From: Nesterenkonia muleiensis
GTDB lineage: Bacteria; Actinomycetota; Actinomycetes; Actinomycetales; Micrococcaceae
Reading direction: 5' to 3'
Length of the DNA stretch: 64,000 nt
Assembly (NCBI RefSeq): GCF_003600155.1
Contig: NZ_QWLD01000050.1
Coordinates: forward strand, 54,098-118,097
Shown here: one piece after another, positions 45,249-53,800 of the stretch
How positions within the stretch are numbered: position 1 is the first letter of the stretch
Layout of the letters: each line of letters starts with the position of its first letter
Notes under the pieces: model-generated
What the model was told of the DNA's origin: nothing
The model's input: the letters and a program-made list of their open reading frames with translations, nothing else
Database searches by the model: none
Position numbers and translations under genes: made by a program

Positions 45249-45288
45249 TCAAGCACCTTGGCGGATAGCGGCAAGCTCACCCGGCTCG
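45249..45288 (+). repeat. 40-bp dispersed repeat, copy 1
   Basis: Matches 47658-47697 at 36 of 40 positions in the same orientation (TCAAGCACCTT at the start, GGCTCG at the end). Here it forms the 3' end of the DinB-like gene, read on the minus strand. Confidence 0.65.
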
Positions 45289-45872
45289 TGCCAGGCGAGG
45301 CGTCGCAGCAGCTTCGTAGAGGTCCACGCCTCTCCGTCATTATTCCGGCTGAGATTCCGGGGCATAGCTCTGAGAGTCTTTCGCACATGCTCAGCTGAGT
45401 CTCGGAGTTCAGTGACCAGGTCCTGGGCCCGTGGCTTGGACGGCAGTCCAAGTGAGGGCAGATAGTAGCGGCTCTCCGTGTCAGCGATATGCCAGGCACG
45501 TTCACGGACCGTGGACCAGGCAGCGAAACCTGCGTCCTGCGTGATGGACCGGTCAAGGTCCGTCTCCGTGATCTCCAAGAGGATCACCAGCAGCTCAGTT
45601 CGAACCTCGGCCAGGATCTCCAAGGTGTGCTCAACCTCAGCCTCAGCCGCAGGCGTCTTGTCGCGGTCAAAAGCACTCTCATCTCCTTGGATGCGCTCGA
45701 CGACGTTGAGAGCGGCCTCCGCCGGAAGCGCTGCCCTCAACCCCGCCAACGCCTCAGTCTCCGTCAGCCCTTGCCCGCAGAGACCCCAGAACTTAACATC
45801 GAACACCCAGGCCGCAGTCCCGAAGTCATAGGCCATAGCGACGCCGCTCTCCACATAGACATTCACCCGCAT
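45249..45872 (-). CDS. DinB-like superfamily protein
   Basis: 207 aa from ATG 45872. The C-terminal two thirds are a helical bundle (ILAEVRTELLVILLEITETD, DAGFAAWSTVRERAWHIADT and LLRRLAWHEPGELAAIRQ) with the His residues of DinB/YfiT proteins at the ends of helices (AWHIADTE, AWHEPG). The N-terminal ~70 residues contain a distinct domain. The function may be a metal-dependent thiol transferase. It overlaps the upstream kinase by 10 nt. Confidence 0.7.
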   Translation of the reverse strand: MRVNVYVESGVAMAYDFGTAAWVFDVKFWGLCGQGLTETEALAGLRAALPAEAALNVVERIQGDESAFDRDKTPAAEAEVEHTLEILAEVRTELLVILLEITETDLDRSITQDAGFAAWSTVRERAWHIADTESRYYLPSLGLPSKPRAQDLVTELRDSAEHVRKTLRAMPRNLSRNNDGEAWTSTKLLRRLAWHEPGELAAIRQGA

Positions 45873-46486
45873 CTCAGCGCATCCTCCCTGCCGGTCGAGT
45901 CCTCCCCCGACGCCGCTTCTGTGGAGAAACGAATATCGGCTCTCTGCGCTGGCGCGAACCTCTCCGCAAAATCTCGCTCGTTCGGCTCCCACACCTCACG
46001 CCAGAGAGCGTCGTGCTTGCGTCCCAGTTCTCTGTCTCGCGCCATTCCCCTCTGGACCGCTGTCGGCAGACCGATGTCGCACCACACGGTGACATCCAGA
46101 TGCTCCAGCGCCTCAGGATGAAACAGCCCGATCAGGTCAACGACGAGGACATCAGCGTCCGGAAGCGGTTCGGGGTCTCCGAGTGTTCTACGACTCCAGT
46201 CGAACCTCCGGAAAGTACCCGGCTGCTGCTCACGAATGGGTTTGAGCACTTCCTCTGTCAGCCGGATTCGCTCCACTCCGGCCCAATCTTGAGAGCGATG
46301 ATGTGACAGAACTGGGTTCAGAAAGTCATCTCCGCGCACCCGCGCGGCGCCCGGCACCGCTTCGACAAGTCGCCGGGCCAGCGTGGACTTTCCAGAACCG
46401 GCGTATCCGGAGACCCCCACCACGATAGGGCGACTGGCGCTCTCCTGAGCTTGCGTGATGTGCTCAACCAGGCTGGCGAACTCCAT
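45863..46486 (-). CDS. Uridine kinase-like P-loop kinase
   Basis: 207 aa. Walker A VGVSGYAGSGKSTLARRLVE; VRGDDFLNP and VLVVDLIGLFHPEAL resemble uridine kinase/phosphoribulokinase folds, and RGMARDRELGRKHD is a lid region. Substrate unknown. It is translationally coupled to the DinB-like gene. Confidence 0.8.
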   Translation of the reverse strand: MEFASLVEHITQAQESASRPIVVGVSGYAGSGKSTLARRLVEAVPGAARVRGDDFLNPVLSHHRSQDWAGVERIRLTEEVLKPIREQQPGTFRRFDWSRRTLGDPEPLPDADVLVVDLIGLFHPEALEHLDVTVWCDIGLPTAVQRGMARDRELGRKHDALWREVWEPNERDFAERFAPAQRADIRFSTEAASGEDSTGREDALRCG

Positions 46487-46566
46487 CCACCGACGCTAAC
46501 ACCTCTTGGCTGGCGATCCCGCCACCTCTCGCTCCCGCCCGTGGGCCTCAGCAGAGGGATGCGAAG

Positions 46567-47130
46567 ATGGGTGGCATGGCAGACAGCATTCGTTCGATGC
46601 TCCGGGCAGTCCCCTCGCTCACCGGCACTGCACCACCGCTCAATACGAGCGCCCTGCCCGATGATCCGACCACCCTGTTTCTGACGTGGTTTGCAGAGGC
46701 TCTCTCCGTTGGCGTACCAGAACCTCATGCGATGACTCTGTCCACCGTGGACTCGGAAGGTGTTCCCGATGCCCGGACGCTGATTCTCAAGGACCTCAAC
46801 GAATCGGGCTGGGCATTCGCCAGCACGGGATCCAGCAGGAAGGGTTCGCAACTCGCCGCGCAGCCGGCCGCGGCCTTGAGTTTCTGGTGGCAGCCCGTCG
46901 CCCGAGCGGTGCGAGTCCGGGGAGAGGTCCGTGTGGCCAGCAGGGAAGAGAGCATTGCCGATCTTCGTGCGCGCAGTCCGCAGGCGCAAGCCGACGTGGC
47001 TGGGGACGACTGGACGCTGTTCTACCTCCAACCGGCACGAGTGGAGTTCTGGCAAGGCTCACCGGATCGGCGTCACATCAGAATCGTGTACACCGCGAAC
47101 AACAGCATGTGGACTCGGTACGTCCTGTGA
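46567..47130 (+). CDS. Pyridoxamine 5'-phosphate oxidase family protein
   Basis: 187-aa FMN-binding split-barrel protein. PHAMTLSTVDSEGVPDART then LILKDLNESGWAFAS, TGSSRKGSQLAAQPAAALSF and WWQPVARAVRVRGEV follow the PdxH pattern. The usual C-terminal substrate signature (RLSP) is replaced by HIRIVYTANNSMW, so true PNPOx activity is uncertain. AGAGGG lies 8 nt before ATG 46567. It is divergent from the kinase gene. Confidence 0.82.
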   Translation: MGGMADSIRSMLRAVPSLTGTAPPLNTSALPDDPTTLFLTWFAEALSVGVPEPHAMTLSTVDSEGVPDARTLILKDLNESGWAFASTGSSRKGSQLAAQPAAALSFWWQPVARAVRVRGEVRVASREESIADLRARSPQAQADVAGDDWTLFYLQPARVEFWQGSPDRRHIRIVYTANNSMWTRYVL

Positions 47131-47251
47131 ACTCCGGCTCGATCCCGCATGCTTGTAGGCGGATCGAGAGGCACGTTCACTCGGCGAGCGCCTTCCTCGA
47201 GCTGCGGATGCAGCCCCAGGACCGGAACCGCCCTGCCGGTAAGCTCTTATC

Positions 47252-47677
47252 ATGCCTTCAATCCGGAATATTGCTGTCGCTCTGCCTGCCAAGGACGGGC
47301 ACATTCTCGTGCAGACCGGCTACGACTCGGTCAAGGGACAGCATTTTTACCGCGCCCTTGGCGGCGGCATTGAGTTCGGCGAACTCGCCGCCGACGCGGT
47401 GCGCCGCGAGTTTCAGGAAGAGCTCGGAGTGGAACTCGATGACGTAGAGCTTCTCGATGTCGTAGAGAACATCTTCGATTATGAGGGCGCTACGGGCCAT
47501 GAAATCGTCCACGTCTTCGCTGTCGGATCCGCTGCCTTGGCAAACATGACCCTCGGAGGGACCCGTTCGATCCTCGACGAGCCCGACTCAACGGCCCTGT
47601 GGGTTTCTGTCGATTCGCTCCGGCGTGGCGAAGTTCCGCTCTTCCCAGCCGGGTTGCTCAAGCACCTTGCCGGATAA
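47252..47677 (+). CDS. NUDIX hydrolase
   Basis: 141 aa with a canonical Nudix box starting GGGIEFGELAADAVRREF and ending EELGV. Substrate unknown. ATG 47252 lies 6 nt after TAAGCT (leaderless pattern). Its last codons overlap a dispersed 40-bp repeat and the start of a broken RidA copy. Confidence 0.88.
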   Translation: MPSIRNIAVALPAKDGHILVQTGYDSVKGQHFYRALGGGIEFGELAADAVRREFQEELGVELDDVELLDVVENIFDYEGATGHEIVHVFAVGSAALANMTLGGTRSILDEPDSTALWVSVDSLRRGEVPLFPAGLLKHLAG

Positions 47678-47697
47678 CGTCAAGCTCACCAGGCTCG
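47658..47697 (+). repeat. 40-bp dispersed repeat, copy 2
   Basis: 36 of 40 bases identical to 45249-45288, same orientation. Here it spans the NUDIX stop codon and the first codons of the RidA fragment. Confidence 0.65.
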
Positions 47698-47848
47698 CTT
47701 CATCGGAGCAGGGGCAGGTGGTAGCGGCCTGGGAGGTCGTCAGAGACGCATTCGGAAGCCACGATGGCCCTAGCATTTTGATGGAGTCACCGTACTCGTG
47801 TATTACGATCAACTCGTCGAGATCGAGGCTGCCGCTGCAGTGTCCTAG
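47673..47848 (+). pseudogene. Frameshifted C-terminal fragment of a RidA-family gene
   Basis: The translation DNVKLTRLASSEQGQVVAAW then EVVRDAFGSHDGPSILM, followed after a frameshift by GVTVLVYYDQLVEIEAAAAV, aligns along its length with the intact RidA-like protein at 54067-54474 (AWEVIRDAFGDHDVPSTLMG). The N-terminal half is missing and was probably replaced by the NUDIX gene. Confidence 0.7.
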
Positions 47849-47868
47849 GCGTGGACTAAGCTCGCGCC

Positions 47869-48432
47869 ATGAGCCGGATCATCTACGAAACTGCCACCAG
47901 CTTCGACGGTTACATCGCTGATGATAACAACTCGCTGGACTGGCTCTTCGCTGTTCCCGGCGGTGATGCACCTGACCCCGAGCTAGCGCCTCCTCATGCT
48001 GCGGTTCAGGTCATGGGATCAACTACTTATGAGTGGGTTCTGAATCAGCTCAACGCCATCGATGCACCTGACGAATGGGTTAAAGCGTTCGGTGAGACTC
48101 CGGTCTTCGTCTTCACCTCTCGCCGTCTCCCGGTTCCCGATGGGAGTACCGTGAGCTTCCTCAGCGGGAGTATCGACGGCGCGCTGCCCAAGCTGCGGGG
48201 GGCAGCCGCCGGTGGCGACATCTGGGTGGTTGGCGGCGGTGACCTCGCTGGACAGTTCATCGATTCCCAGGCGCTAGACCGGCTTGTTTTCACGATAGCT
48301 CCAGTGGCACTCGGTTCAGGGGCGCCGCTGCTTCCCCACCGAGTCGAATCCGACCGGCTGACCCTCACTTCAGTGAAGCAGGTCGGCCAGTTCGCCCGGC
48401 TCACCTATCACGTGTCGTATCCGTCTCTGTAG
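47869..48432 (+). CDS. Dihydrofolate reductase family protein (RibD C-terminal type)
   Basis: 187 aa. IIYETATSFDGYIADDNNSL at the start, VMGSTTYEWVL, FVFTSRRLPVPDG and IWVVGGGDLAGQFIDSQALD are typical of the RibD-C/DHFR-like fold common in actinobacteria; it is usually not a true folate enzyme. ATG 47869 lies 6 nt after TAAGCT. Confidence 0.88.
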   Translation: MSRIIYETATSFDGYIADDNNSLDWLFAVPGGDAPDPELAPPHAAVQVMGSTTYEWVLNQLNAIDAPDEWVKAFGETPVFVFTSRRLPVPDGSTVSFLSGSIDGALPKLRGAAAGGDIWVVGGGDLAGQFIDSQALDRLVFTIAPVALGSGAPLLPHRVESDRLTLTSVKQVGQFARLTYHVSYPSL

Positions 48433-48485
48433 GCACTCACACCGTCGTTCTCGGTAGGCACCGCCGTCGCAGAGCGTCAACTGCA

Positions 48486-48686
48486 TCAGGCCAGCGTCCA
48501 CGTTCCGACTTCTTGGTACTCGGAATCCATCAGCGCTTCGGTATGCGCCGCGTTGAGGTCATAGTGCTTGAGCGCTCCAGCCCAGTACCGCAGGATCCGG
48601 GCAAGCTCTTCTGCACGGTCAGCGCTCACTTGTGCCAAGTCGATCTCGAGGGTGAAACGGGTGATCTGTTCTCTTCTATGGTTCAT
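48486..48686 (-). CDS. Small conserved hypothetical protein
   Basis: 66 aa: ITRFTLEIDLAQVSADRAEE then LARILRYWAGALKHYDL. Helical and charged; similar short proteins occur in actinobacteria but I know no function. ATG 48686 is 7 nt after TACACT; an ATG at 48713 is an alternative. Divergent from the MerR-type regulator across an AT-rich 100-bp gap. Confidence 0.65.
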   Translation of the reverse strand: MNHRREQITRFTLEIDLAQVSADRAEELARILRYWAGALKHYDLNAAHTEALMDSEYQEVGTWTLA

Positions 48687-48751
48687 ACTCTCAAGTGTAA
48701 TATTCAAATGCAAAGTTAAACTTATGAGGACATAGCGGCTGATTTATCAGT

Positions 48752-48768
48752 ACTTTTAGCATAAAAGT
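48752..48768. promoter_or_regulatory. Dyad operator upstream of the MerR-type gene
   Basis: Perfect inverted repeat ACTTTTA-GCA-TAAAAGT in an unusually AT-rich gap, 14 nt before the TAAAAT -10 box (48782-48787) of the MerR-type gene. A second short dyad, CTGATTTATCAG, is adjacent. The position over the -35 region suggests autoregulation or control of the divergent small gene. Confidence 0.55.
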
Positions 48769-48795
48769 CTCAACGCTCGGTTAAAATCAGTGTCT

Positions 48796-49551
48796 ATGCG
48801 TCCTATCGATTTGGCTCGCGCCGTGGGTGTCTCGACCCAGCACGTCCGCACTCTTGAAGCAGCCGGAGTCCTTCCGGAGGCGGAACGGAGCCAGACCGGA
48901 TATCGGCAGTACACCGAGGCACATCTGCGATCCCTGCGCTGCTATCACGTTCTGGCACCAGGCCACGGAGCGGCGACTGCTCGGCAGATCATGGTCCTCG
49001 TGAATCAGAGACGCCCAGCCGAAGCTCTTGCTTTGGTCGACACCAGCCACGCACAGCTTCACTCCCAACGCCAGCAACTCGCTGAGACCACTACCGCCCT
49101 CGAGAAGCTCAGGCAGAATGCCGAAAGCATCCCAACACAGCACTCACCGATTTCCATCGGTCAACTCGCCCGGAACCTCAAGGTGCGGACCTCAACTCTT
49201 CGAGTATGGGAGGACGCCGGATTGCTCTGCCCGAGACGGATAGGAGCGCAACGCCACCGGCTCTACACGGCCACTGACATCAGGGACGCCCGTATCATTC
49301 ATCTCCTGCGCCAAAGCCATTACCTTCTCAACCGCATTCGTCCAATCATCGAAGAGGTCGGAAACGCCGGAGGAACCGATGCCCTGCACAGCGCACTGCA
49401 CCAACGGCGAATGGCGCTTTCACGCCGGTCACGGGCCATGCTGGATGGTGCCGCACACCTTAGCGAGCACATCGGTCACCTGGAGACCACCGACGACGAC
49501 GCCATGGTTTCTACCGGTCACTCGGATCGAGGATCAGACCCGCAGCCCTGA
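48796..49551 (+). CDS. MerR-family regulator with two HTH domains
   Basis: 251 aa. First MerR HTH at the N-terminus (MRPIDLARAVGVSTQHVRTL, GYRQYTEAHL) and a second after about residue 115 (ISIGQLARNLKVRTSTLRVW, RHRLYTATDI), the tandem arrangement known in TioE-type regulators. ATG 48796 lies 8 nt after TAAAAT, consistent with a leaderless mRNA. The C-terminal region is helical and has no obvious effector cysteines. Confidence 0.85.
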   Translation: MRPIDLARAVGVSTQHVRTLEAAGVLPEAERSQTGYRQYTEAHLRSLRCYHVLAPGHGAATARQIMVLVNQRRPAEALALVDTSHAQLHSQRQQLAETTTALEKLRQNAESIPTQHSPISIGQLARNLKVRTSTLRVWEDAGLLCPRRIGAQRHRLYTATDIRDARIIHLLRQSHYLLNRIRPIIEEVGNAGGTDALHSALHQRRMALSRRSRAMLDGAAHLSEHIGHLETTDDDAMVSTGHSDRGSDPQP

Positions 49552-49605
49552 TCCTCGATGGTCGGAGCGTCAGCGGTACCCCTGAACAGTGAAAGGATGG
49601 TCACT

Positions 49606-50451
49606 GTGAAATCGCCTCATGTATCCAGCTCGATTGCGCTCATACACTTCGCCTCACGGGCGGGGGACCACAATGACCGAGCCATGGAAGGCTCACCATT
49701 GATCGCCAGCAAACTCTCCTCACGGCTCGGCGAACCTGTCACGGTGATCGGCGAACCTGCTCCAGCGATCAACTCTGGGTGGCAGGACGAACTCTCGGCC
49801 GCTGCCGGCGACCTGGATGCTATGGCAAAACATCTGCATTCTGTCATGAGCCTCGGTGCCATCACCTATACGGCGCTCTCACGCTGTTCGGTGGCGTTGG
49901 CGACTCTTCCCGTCGTCGCGCGTCACCATCCCGATGCGGTGGTTCTGTGGTTCGATGCCCACCCTGACCTGAACACTCCGGAGACCTCCACGAGCGGTTA
50001 CCTGGGTGGCCTCGCCCTGAGCGGTGCTCTGGGATGGTGGGACTCAGGGCTGGGGTCAGGACTCTCCGAACACAACACGATTCTCGTAGGGGCACGTGAT
50101 ATCGATCCCCAGGAACAGCGTCTGCTTGACCGGTCTGACCTCACGCTCCTGGCGCCGGGACCCAACCTGACTGGACGACTTGCAAAGTCCATCAGAGGGC
50201 GCTCGGTCTACGTCCACATTGACTGCGACGTTCTGGGACCGAAAACTGTGCCGACAGACTACGAAGTCCCTGGCGGGCTGAGCCTTGCCGAACTCAAGGA
50301 TCTCTCGTCGGTCATCGCCGAACACCATGTGGTAGGAGTCGAGGTCGGTGAGTTCGAAAGTGGCTCGACTCCGCTGAACACGGAGCGTGCAGCCCAGAGA
50401 CTGCTCAACACACTCGATCCTTTGCTTCGCAGTGCGCAGTTGCCGAAATAG
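49606..50451 (+). CDS. Arginase/agmatinase-family protein with an altered metal site
   Basis: 281 aa. The ureohydrolase motifs WFDAHPDLNTP and VHIDCDVLGPKTVP are present, but the first metal motif (GGDHS) is SRCSVALATL, losing the Gly-Gly-Asp and replacing His by Cys. It may therefore bind only one Mn or act on another substrate. AAAGG lies 9 nt before GTG 49606 but abuts the ATG at 49597, so I prefer the GTG. Confidence 0.75.
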   Translation: MKSPHVSSSIALIHFASRAGDHNDRAMEGSPLIASKLSSRLGEPVTVIGEPAPAINSGWQDELSAAAGDLDAMAKHLHSVMSLGAITYTALSRCSVALATLPVVARHHPDAVVLWFDAHPDLNTPETSTSGYLGGLALSGALGWWDSGLGSGLSEHNTILVGARDIDPQEQRLLDRSDLTLLAPGPNLTGRLAKSIRGRSVYVHIDCDVLGPKTVPTDYEVPGGLSLAELKDLSSVIAEHHVVGVEVGEFESGSTPLNTERAAQRLLNTLDPLLRSAQLPK

Positions 50452-50504
50452 AATTTCGCTATACTCCCACATCTAACACGTTATCGGCATGGCAGAGGGG
50501 ACAC

Positions 50505-51671
50505 GTGGTCGGTCGGGTCCAACGCGGCAATAGCGAGTCGGAGCGCGCACACGTAGGCCCGGTGGAGCTGTTCTTCGACCTCGTCTACGTCTTCGCTATC
50601 ATTCAACTCTCCCACCTGCTGGTAGCACATCTGAACTGGGAAGGTGCAGCCCAATTCGCAGTCCTCTTCGCCGCAATATGGTGGGGATGGAACTACTCTG
50701 CGTGGGCTATGAACTGGATCAATCCGCAGTCGGCCCCCGGTCGGATACTCATGATGGTCCTGATGGCGCTGGGCCTAGGCATCGCACTGGTATTGCCTGA
50801 TGCTTTTGGGGATTCCGGATTAGTATTTGCCGGACTCTATGTGACGAGCCAGGTCCTGCGTCCAACGTTCATGGTGGTTTGTTTCCGCGGAACAATTCTC
50901 GGCCGCAACTACCGCAATTTGCTGGTGTGGTCAGCCACGGCAGGAATCTTCTGGATAACAGGAGCCCTACTGGAGGCCGATGCGCGACTGGTGGTGTGGG
51001 CCTTGGCGGTGGGAGTGGATTATCTTGCCCCCCGCCTAGATTTTCGCGTGCCGGGGCTGGGAAGCGCGCCCATGGGCGACTGGGATACCAACGCAGAGCA
51101 CCTAGGCGAGCGCAACAGGCTGGTATTCATTATCGCCCTGGGTGAGTCCATTCTCATGACCGGATTCACCTTGAGAGAGCAACTCGACGTTCAGGGACCA
51201 AGCGCACTGCTTCAGTCAGCGTTCCCCGCGGTTACTGGATTTGTAGGCCTGTGCCTGATGTGGTGGAACTACTTTTCCATCGTTGACCGCACTGACCGAA
51301 CTCATGACAGTGCCTCAACCTCCGCCCTTCGCGGCGCCTACGCCTACGCTCACGCACTGATGGTGGCAGGTGCCATCGTTTTCGCCGTCTTCATCGAGCT
51401 GTTGCTGACGAATGACCACGTCAATCCAGCCATCGCCAGTATTGCGGTGGCCGGCCCACTACTGTTTTTCGCCGGCCAGGCTTTGTTCTCCAGCTGGCGC
51501 GGAGGCGGCTCATTATGGCCTCAGGCGAGAGGCGCCCTGGGCGTCATGGTTGTTGGCGGTACAGCGCTCATGCTGCCGGCCATGAGCCTGCCCCTGTTGG
51601 GGGTTGCCATGCTTGCCGCACTTGCACTTCCCTTGGTCAGTTTTGTCTCCACGAAAGGAATCTCACCATGA
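50505..51671 (+). CDS. Low-temperature requirement protein A (LtrA) family membrane protein
   Basis: 388 aa with about ten membrane helices. The N-terminal signature VGPVELFFDLVYVFAIIQL, then WWGWNYSAWAMNW, and HLGERNRLVFIIALGESIL are diagnostic of LtrA. Function is unclear; it was first linked to cold growth in Listeria. SD AGAGGGG precedes GTG 50505. Its stop overlaps the next gene's ATG (ATGA). Confidence 0.9.
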   Translation: MVGRVQRGNSESERAHVGPVELFFDLVYVFAIIQLSHLLVAHLNWEGAAQFAVLFAAIWWGWNYSAWAMNWINPQSAPGRILMMVLMALGLGIALVLPDAFGDSGLVFAGLYVTSQVLRPTFMVVCFRGTILGRNYRNLLVWSATAGIFWITGALLEADARLVVWALAVGVDYLAPRLDFRVPGLGSAPMGDWDTNAEHLGERNRLVFIIALGESILMTGFTLREQLDVQGPSALLQSAFPAVTGFVGLCLMWWNYFSIVDRTDRTHDSASTSALRGAYAYAHALMVAGAIVFAVFIELLLTNDHVNPAIASIAVAGPLLFFAGQALFSSWRGGGSLWPQARGALGVMVVGGTALMLPAMSLPLLGVAMLAALALPLVSFVSTKGISP

Positions 51672-53044
51672 AGACATTGACCACCGAAGATGGCCGCCGG
51701 TTGCGCAAGACACTGCCACGCGGCAAACAAGCTGACCTCTGCCTCCCTGAGGATCGCGACCCGGTCGCGATCTTAGAAGGCCAGCATCAGGCACGGTTAG
51801 CAGACCTGGTGCCGGTGCGCATTGGACGCATGCTCCAATCCCCGTTCGCCTTTTACCGCGGGACCGCGGCAGTCATGGCCAACGACCTCAAGGACGCCCC
51901 CACCACCAATGTTGACGTGGTGTCCTGTGGTGACGCGCATATCTCGAACTTTGGCTTTTACGCCTCTCCTGAACGTGAACTCGTCTTCGATCTCAATGAC
52001 TTCGACGAAGGTGGAGTCGCACCATGGGAATGGGATCTGCGCCGGCTGGTGGGCAGCGTCCACATTGGTGGACGCGACCTGAGCCTCTCTGAAGACACCT
52101 GCAGCGAGGCAGTCGTGAAGGCCACAGAGACCTACCGAACTACCCTCAAGACAGTACTGCGCACCCCAGCTACTGAGCGATATTTCACTCGGGTAGACAC
52201 CTCAGAAGTCGCCAAGCAGCTTGGGGAGACTGGCCAGAAAGCGGTGAAGAAGGCCACGAAAAAGGCGAGAACTCGAACTTCGGAGCAGGTGCTGCGCAAG
52301 CTCGCTACGACCAGTGAAGACGGACACATCCGTATCGTCGATCAACCGCCGATCCTCAGACACGTTGACCATGCCACTCTCGACGAGCTCACAGGCCTGT
52401 TCGATCAGTACCGTTCGACGCTGCGTGAGGATATCGCTTTCTTGCTGTCTCAGTACGAGCTGGTGGATTATGCCCTGCGCGTGGTGGGGGTAGGCAGCGT
52501 GGGAACCCGGTGTTATCTTTTGGCGTTTTCCGGCCCTGGCGGCGACGTCCTGTTCCTCCAGGCCAAGGAGGCTCCCCAATCGGTTCTGGTGAGTCATGGC
52601 GGACGGGCTCCTGCCGTAGCCGGCTATGAAGGCGATGCAGAGTTCAGCGAGGGACACCGCGTCGTCGCCGCTCAGCGCATTCTTCAAGCGAATTCGGACC
52701 CGTTCCTGGGGTGGATCACAGGGTGGGCCGGCGAGTCTGAAGAACGGCATCGTGTGGACTACTACTGGCGTCAGTTCAGGGACATGAAGGGCTCGATAGA
52801 GCCCTCGACGTTGGATGCCGAGCAGTTCTCTTCCTATGGTGCGCTGTGCGCATCGCTGCTCGCGCGAGCTCACGCGCAGTCGGCGACTGCGCCAGCTATC
52901 AGCGGGTACATGGGCGGATCAGAGCGATTCGCCGAGGCCACCAGCAGATGGGCGGCAGCCTATGCCGACGTTGCTGAAGCGGACTTTGACAAGCTCGCTG
53001 CGGCGGTGAAGTCCGGAAGAATCGCTGCCGAGACCGGAACGTAA
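51668..53044 (+). CDS. DUF2252 domain protein
   Basis: 458 aa. RMLQSPFAFYRGTAAVMAND, SCGDAHISNFGFYASPER, FDLNDFDEGGVAPWEWDLRR and VGSVGTRCYLLAF are DUF2252 hallmarks; the fold is kinase-like (HxD-type CGDAHxxN and FDLNDFDE). Biochemical role unknown. Translationally coupled to LtrA. Confidence 0.9.
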   Translation: MKTLTTEDGRRLRKTLPRGKQADLCLPEDRDPVAILEGQHQARLADLVPVRIGRMLQSPFAFYRGTAAVMANDLKDAPTTNVDVVSCGDAHISNFGFYASPERELVFDLNDFDEGGVAPWEWDLRRLVGSVHIGGRDLSLSEDTCSEAVVKATETYRTTLKTVLRTPATERYFTRVDTSEVAKQLGETGQKAVKKATKKARTRTSEQVLRKLATTSEDGHIRIVDQPPILRHVDHATLDELTGLFDQYRSTLREDIAFLLSQYELVDYALRVVGVGSVGTRCYLLAFSGPGGDVLFLQAKEAPQSVLVSHGGRAPAVAGYEGDAEFSEGHRVVAAQRILQANSDPFLGWITGWAGESEERHRVDYYWRQFRDMKGSIEPSTLDAEQFSSYGALCASLLARAHAQSATAPAISGYMGGSERFAEATSRWAAAYADVAEADFDKLAAAVKSGRIAAETGT

Positions 53045-53141
53045 TGGTGTGTGTCTCTGCGGAGCCGGACAAGGCCCCCGGCACACATTCGATGCCACAG
53101 GAGCAGGACACCCCCCAGAGCTGGCGAGAAAAACCAGGAAA

Positions 53142-53179
53142 GAGTATGGCGCTCCTGGACATCCAGGAGCGCCATACTC
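53142..53179. terminator. 38-bp near-perfect palindrome, probable terminator
   Basis: GAGTATGGCGCTCCTGGA, a CA centre and its exact 18-nt complement, about 100 nt after the DUF2252 stop. There is no U run directly after it on the plus strand. Two smaller hairpins follow (53200-53215 GGGATG/CATCCC; 53214-53230 CCCCTT/AAGGGG then TTT), which strengthens a termination role. Confidence 0.65.
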
Positions 53180-53249
53180 ATGTGCTCTGTGACCCCAGCG
53201 GGATGTTGCCATCCCCCTTCTGACAAGGGGTTTCGCAGTTTCGAGCGAG

Positions 53250-53592
53250 AAAACCAGCCAAAAAACCAGCCATTTTCAACACCCAGATCATACGGATCCC
53301 CATCACTGGAAACCTGCGATCTACTCGCTGGGAGGCGCTATGTCATTTTCAACTGGACTATCTGGACCCGAACCTGACGTCACCGTCAAATCGAGAAGCT
53401 CCTGTCTGCACCAGATCGAATGGCTGGTTTTGCACCGGAGTCGAGCAGGAACGGGAACTTCAGGAGCAGATTCGTCGAAAACCAGCCAATTCTGCGCCAA
53501 CACGAAGACTCACTTCTCCCTTACTTCCCCGTGTTCTCGGGGATTTTGAGGGGAACCAGAGCGGATCTGGAGCTGCGCGAAAACCAGCCATT
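53250..53592. repeat. Cluster of five AAAACCAGCCA boxes
   Basis: AAAACCAGCCA occurs at 53250-53260, 53262-53272, 53478-53488 and 53580-53590, and inverted as TGGCTGGTTTT at 53421-53431. Most copies are preceded by CGA or GAG, and three continue with TT. Spacing is irregular, unlike plasmid iterons. The 53045-53851 stretch has no convincing gene; short ORFs here are incidental. Confidence 0.7.
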
Positions 53593-53638
53593 GCACGTAT
53601 GGCCTCGAAGTTCGCACCCGGAGAATGCAAATGGCACG

Positions 53639-53800
53639 CCACCACTGCACTGCTACAGTTCTACGCTCCCCAGAGCGGCTTGACGCTCAGCCCCAGCAGG
53701 CTCCGCCTCGTCCTCAGTCGCAGTCTCCGATCACCCACCTGTGTCCGGCAAGTTCCCGACCACGACAGGGCACGAAGTTGGCCACCGACTGGAGCCACTT
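53639..53800 (+). repeat. Diverged 160-bp direct repeat, copy A
   Basis: Aligns end to end with 62584-62743 (roughly three quarters identical by eye), sharing blocks such as CTACGCTCCC, GCTCAGCCCCAGCA, GCAGTCTCCGATC and GTTCCCGACCAC. On the minus strand both retain related peptides (NFVPCRGREL and NFVPCSGREL, then IGDC), which suggests decayed coding sequence. Confidence 0.65.

Noticed and set aside
51515..51667. N-terminal extension of the DUF2252 gene
   Set aside because: Lies within LtrA coding sequence; the ATG at 51668 overlaps the LtrA stop in the usual ATGA manner and homology begins there.
53250..53592. CRISPR array or plasmid iterons
   Set aside because: Boxes are only 11 nt, irregularly spaced, one is inverted and no cas or rep gene is nearby.
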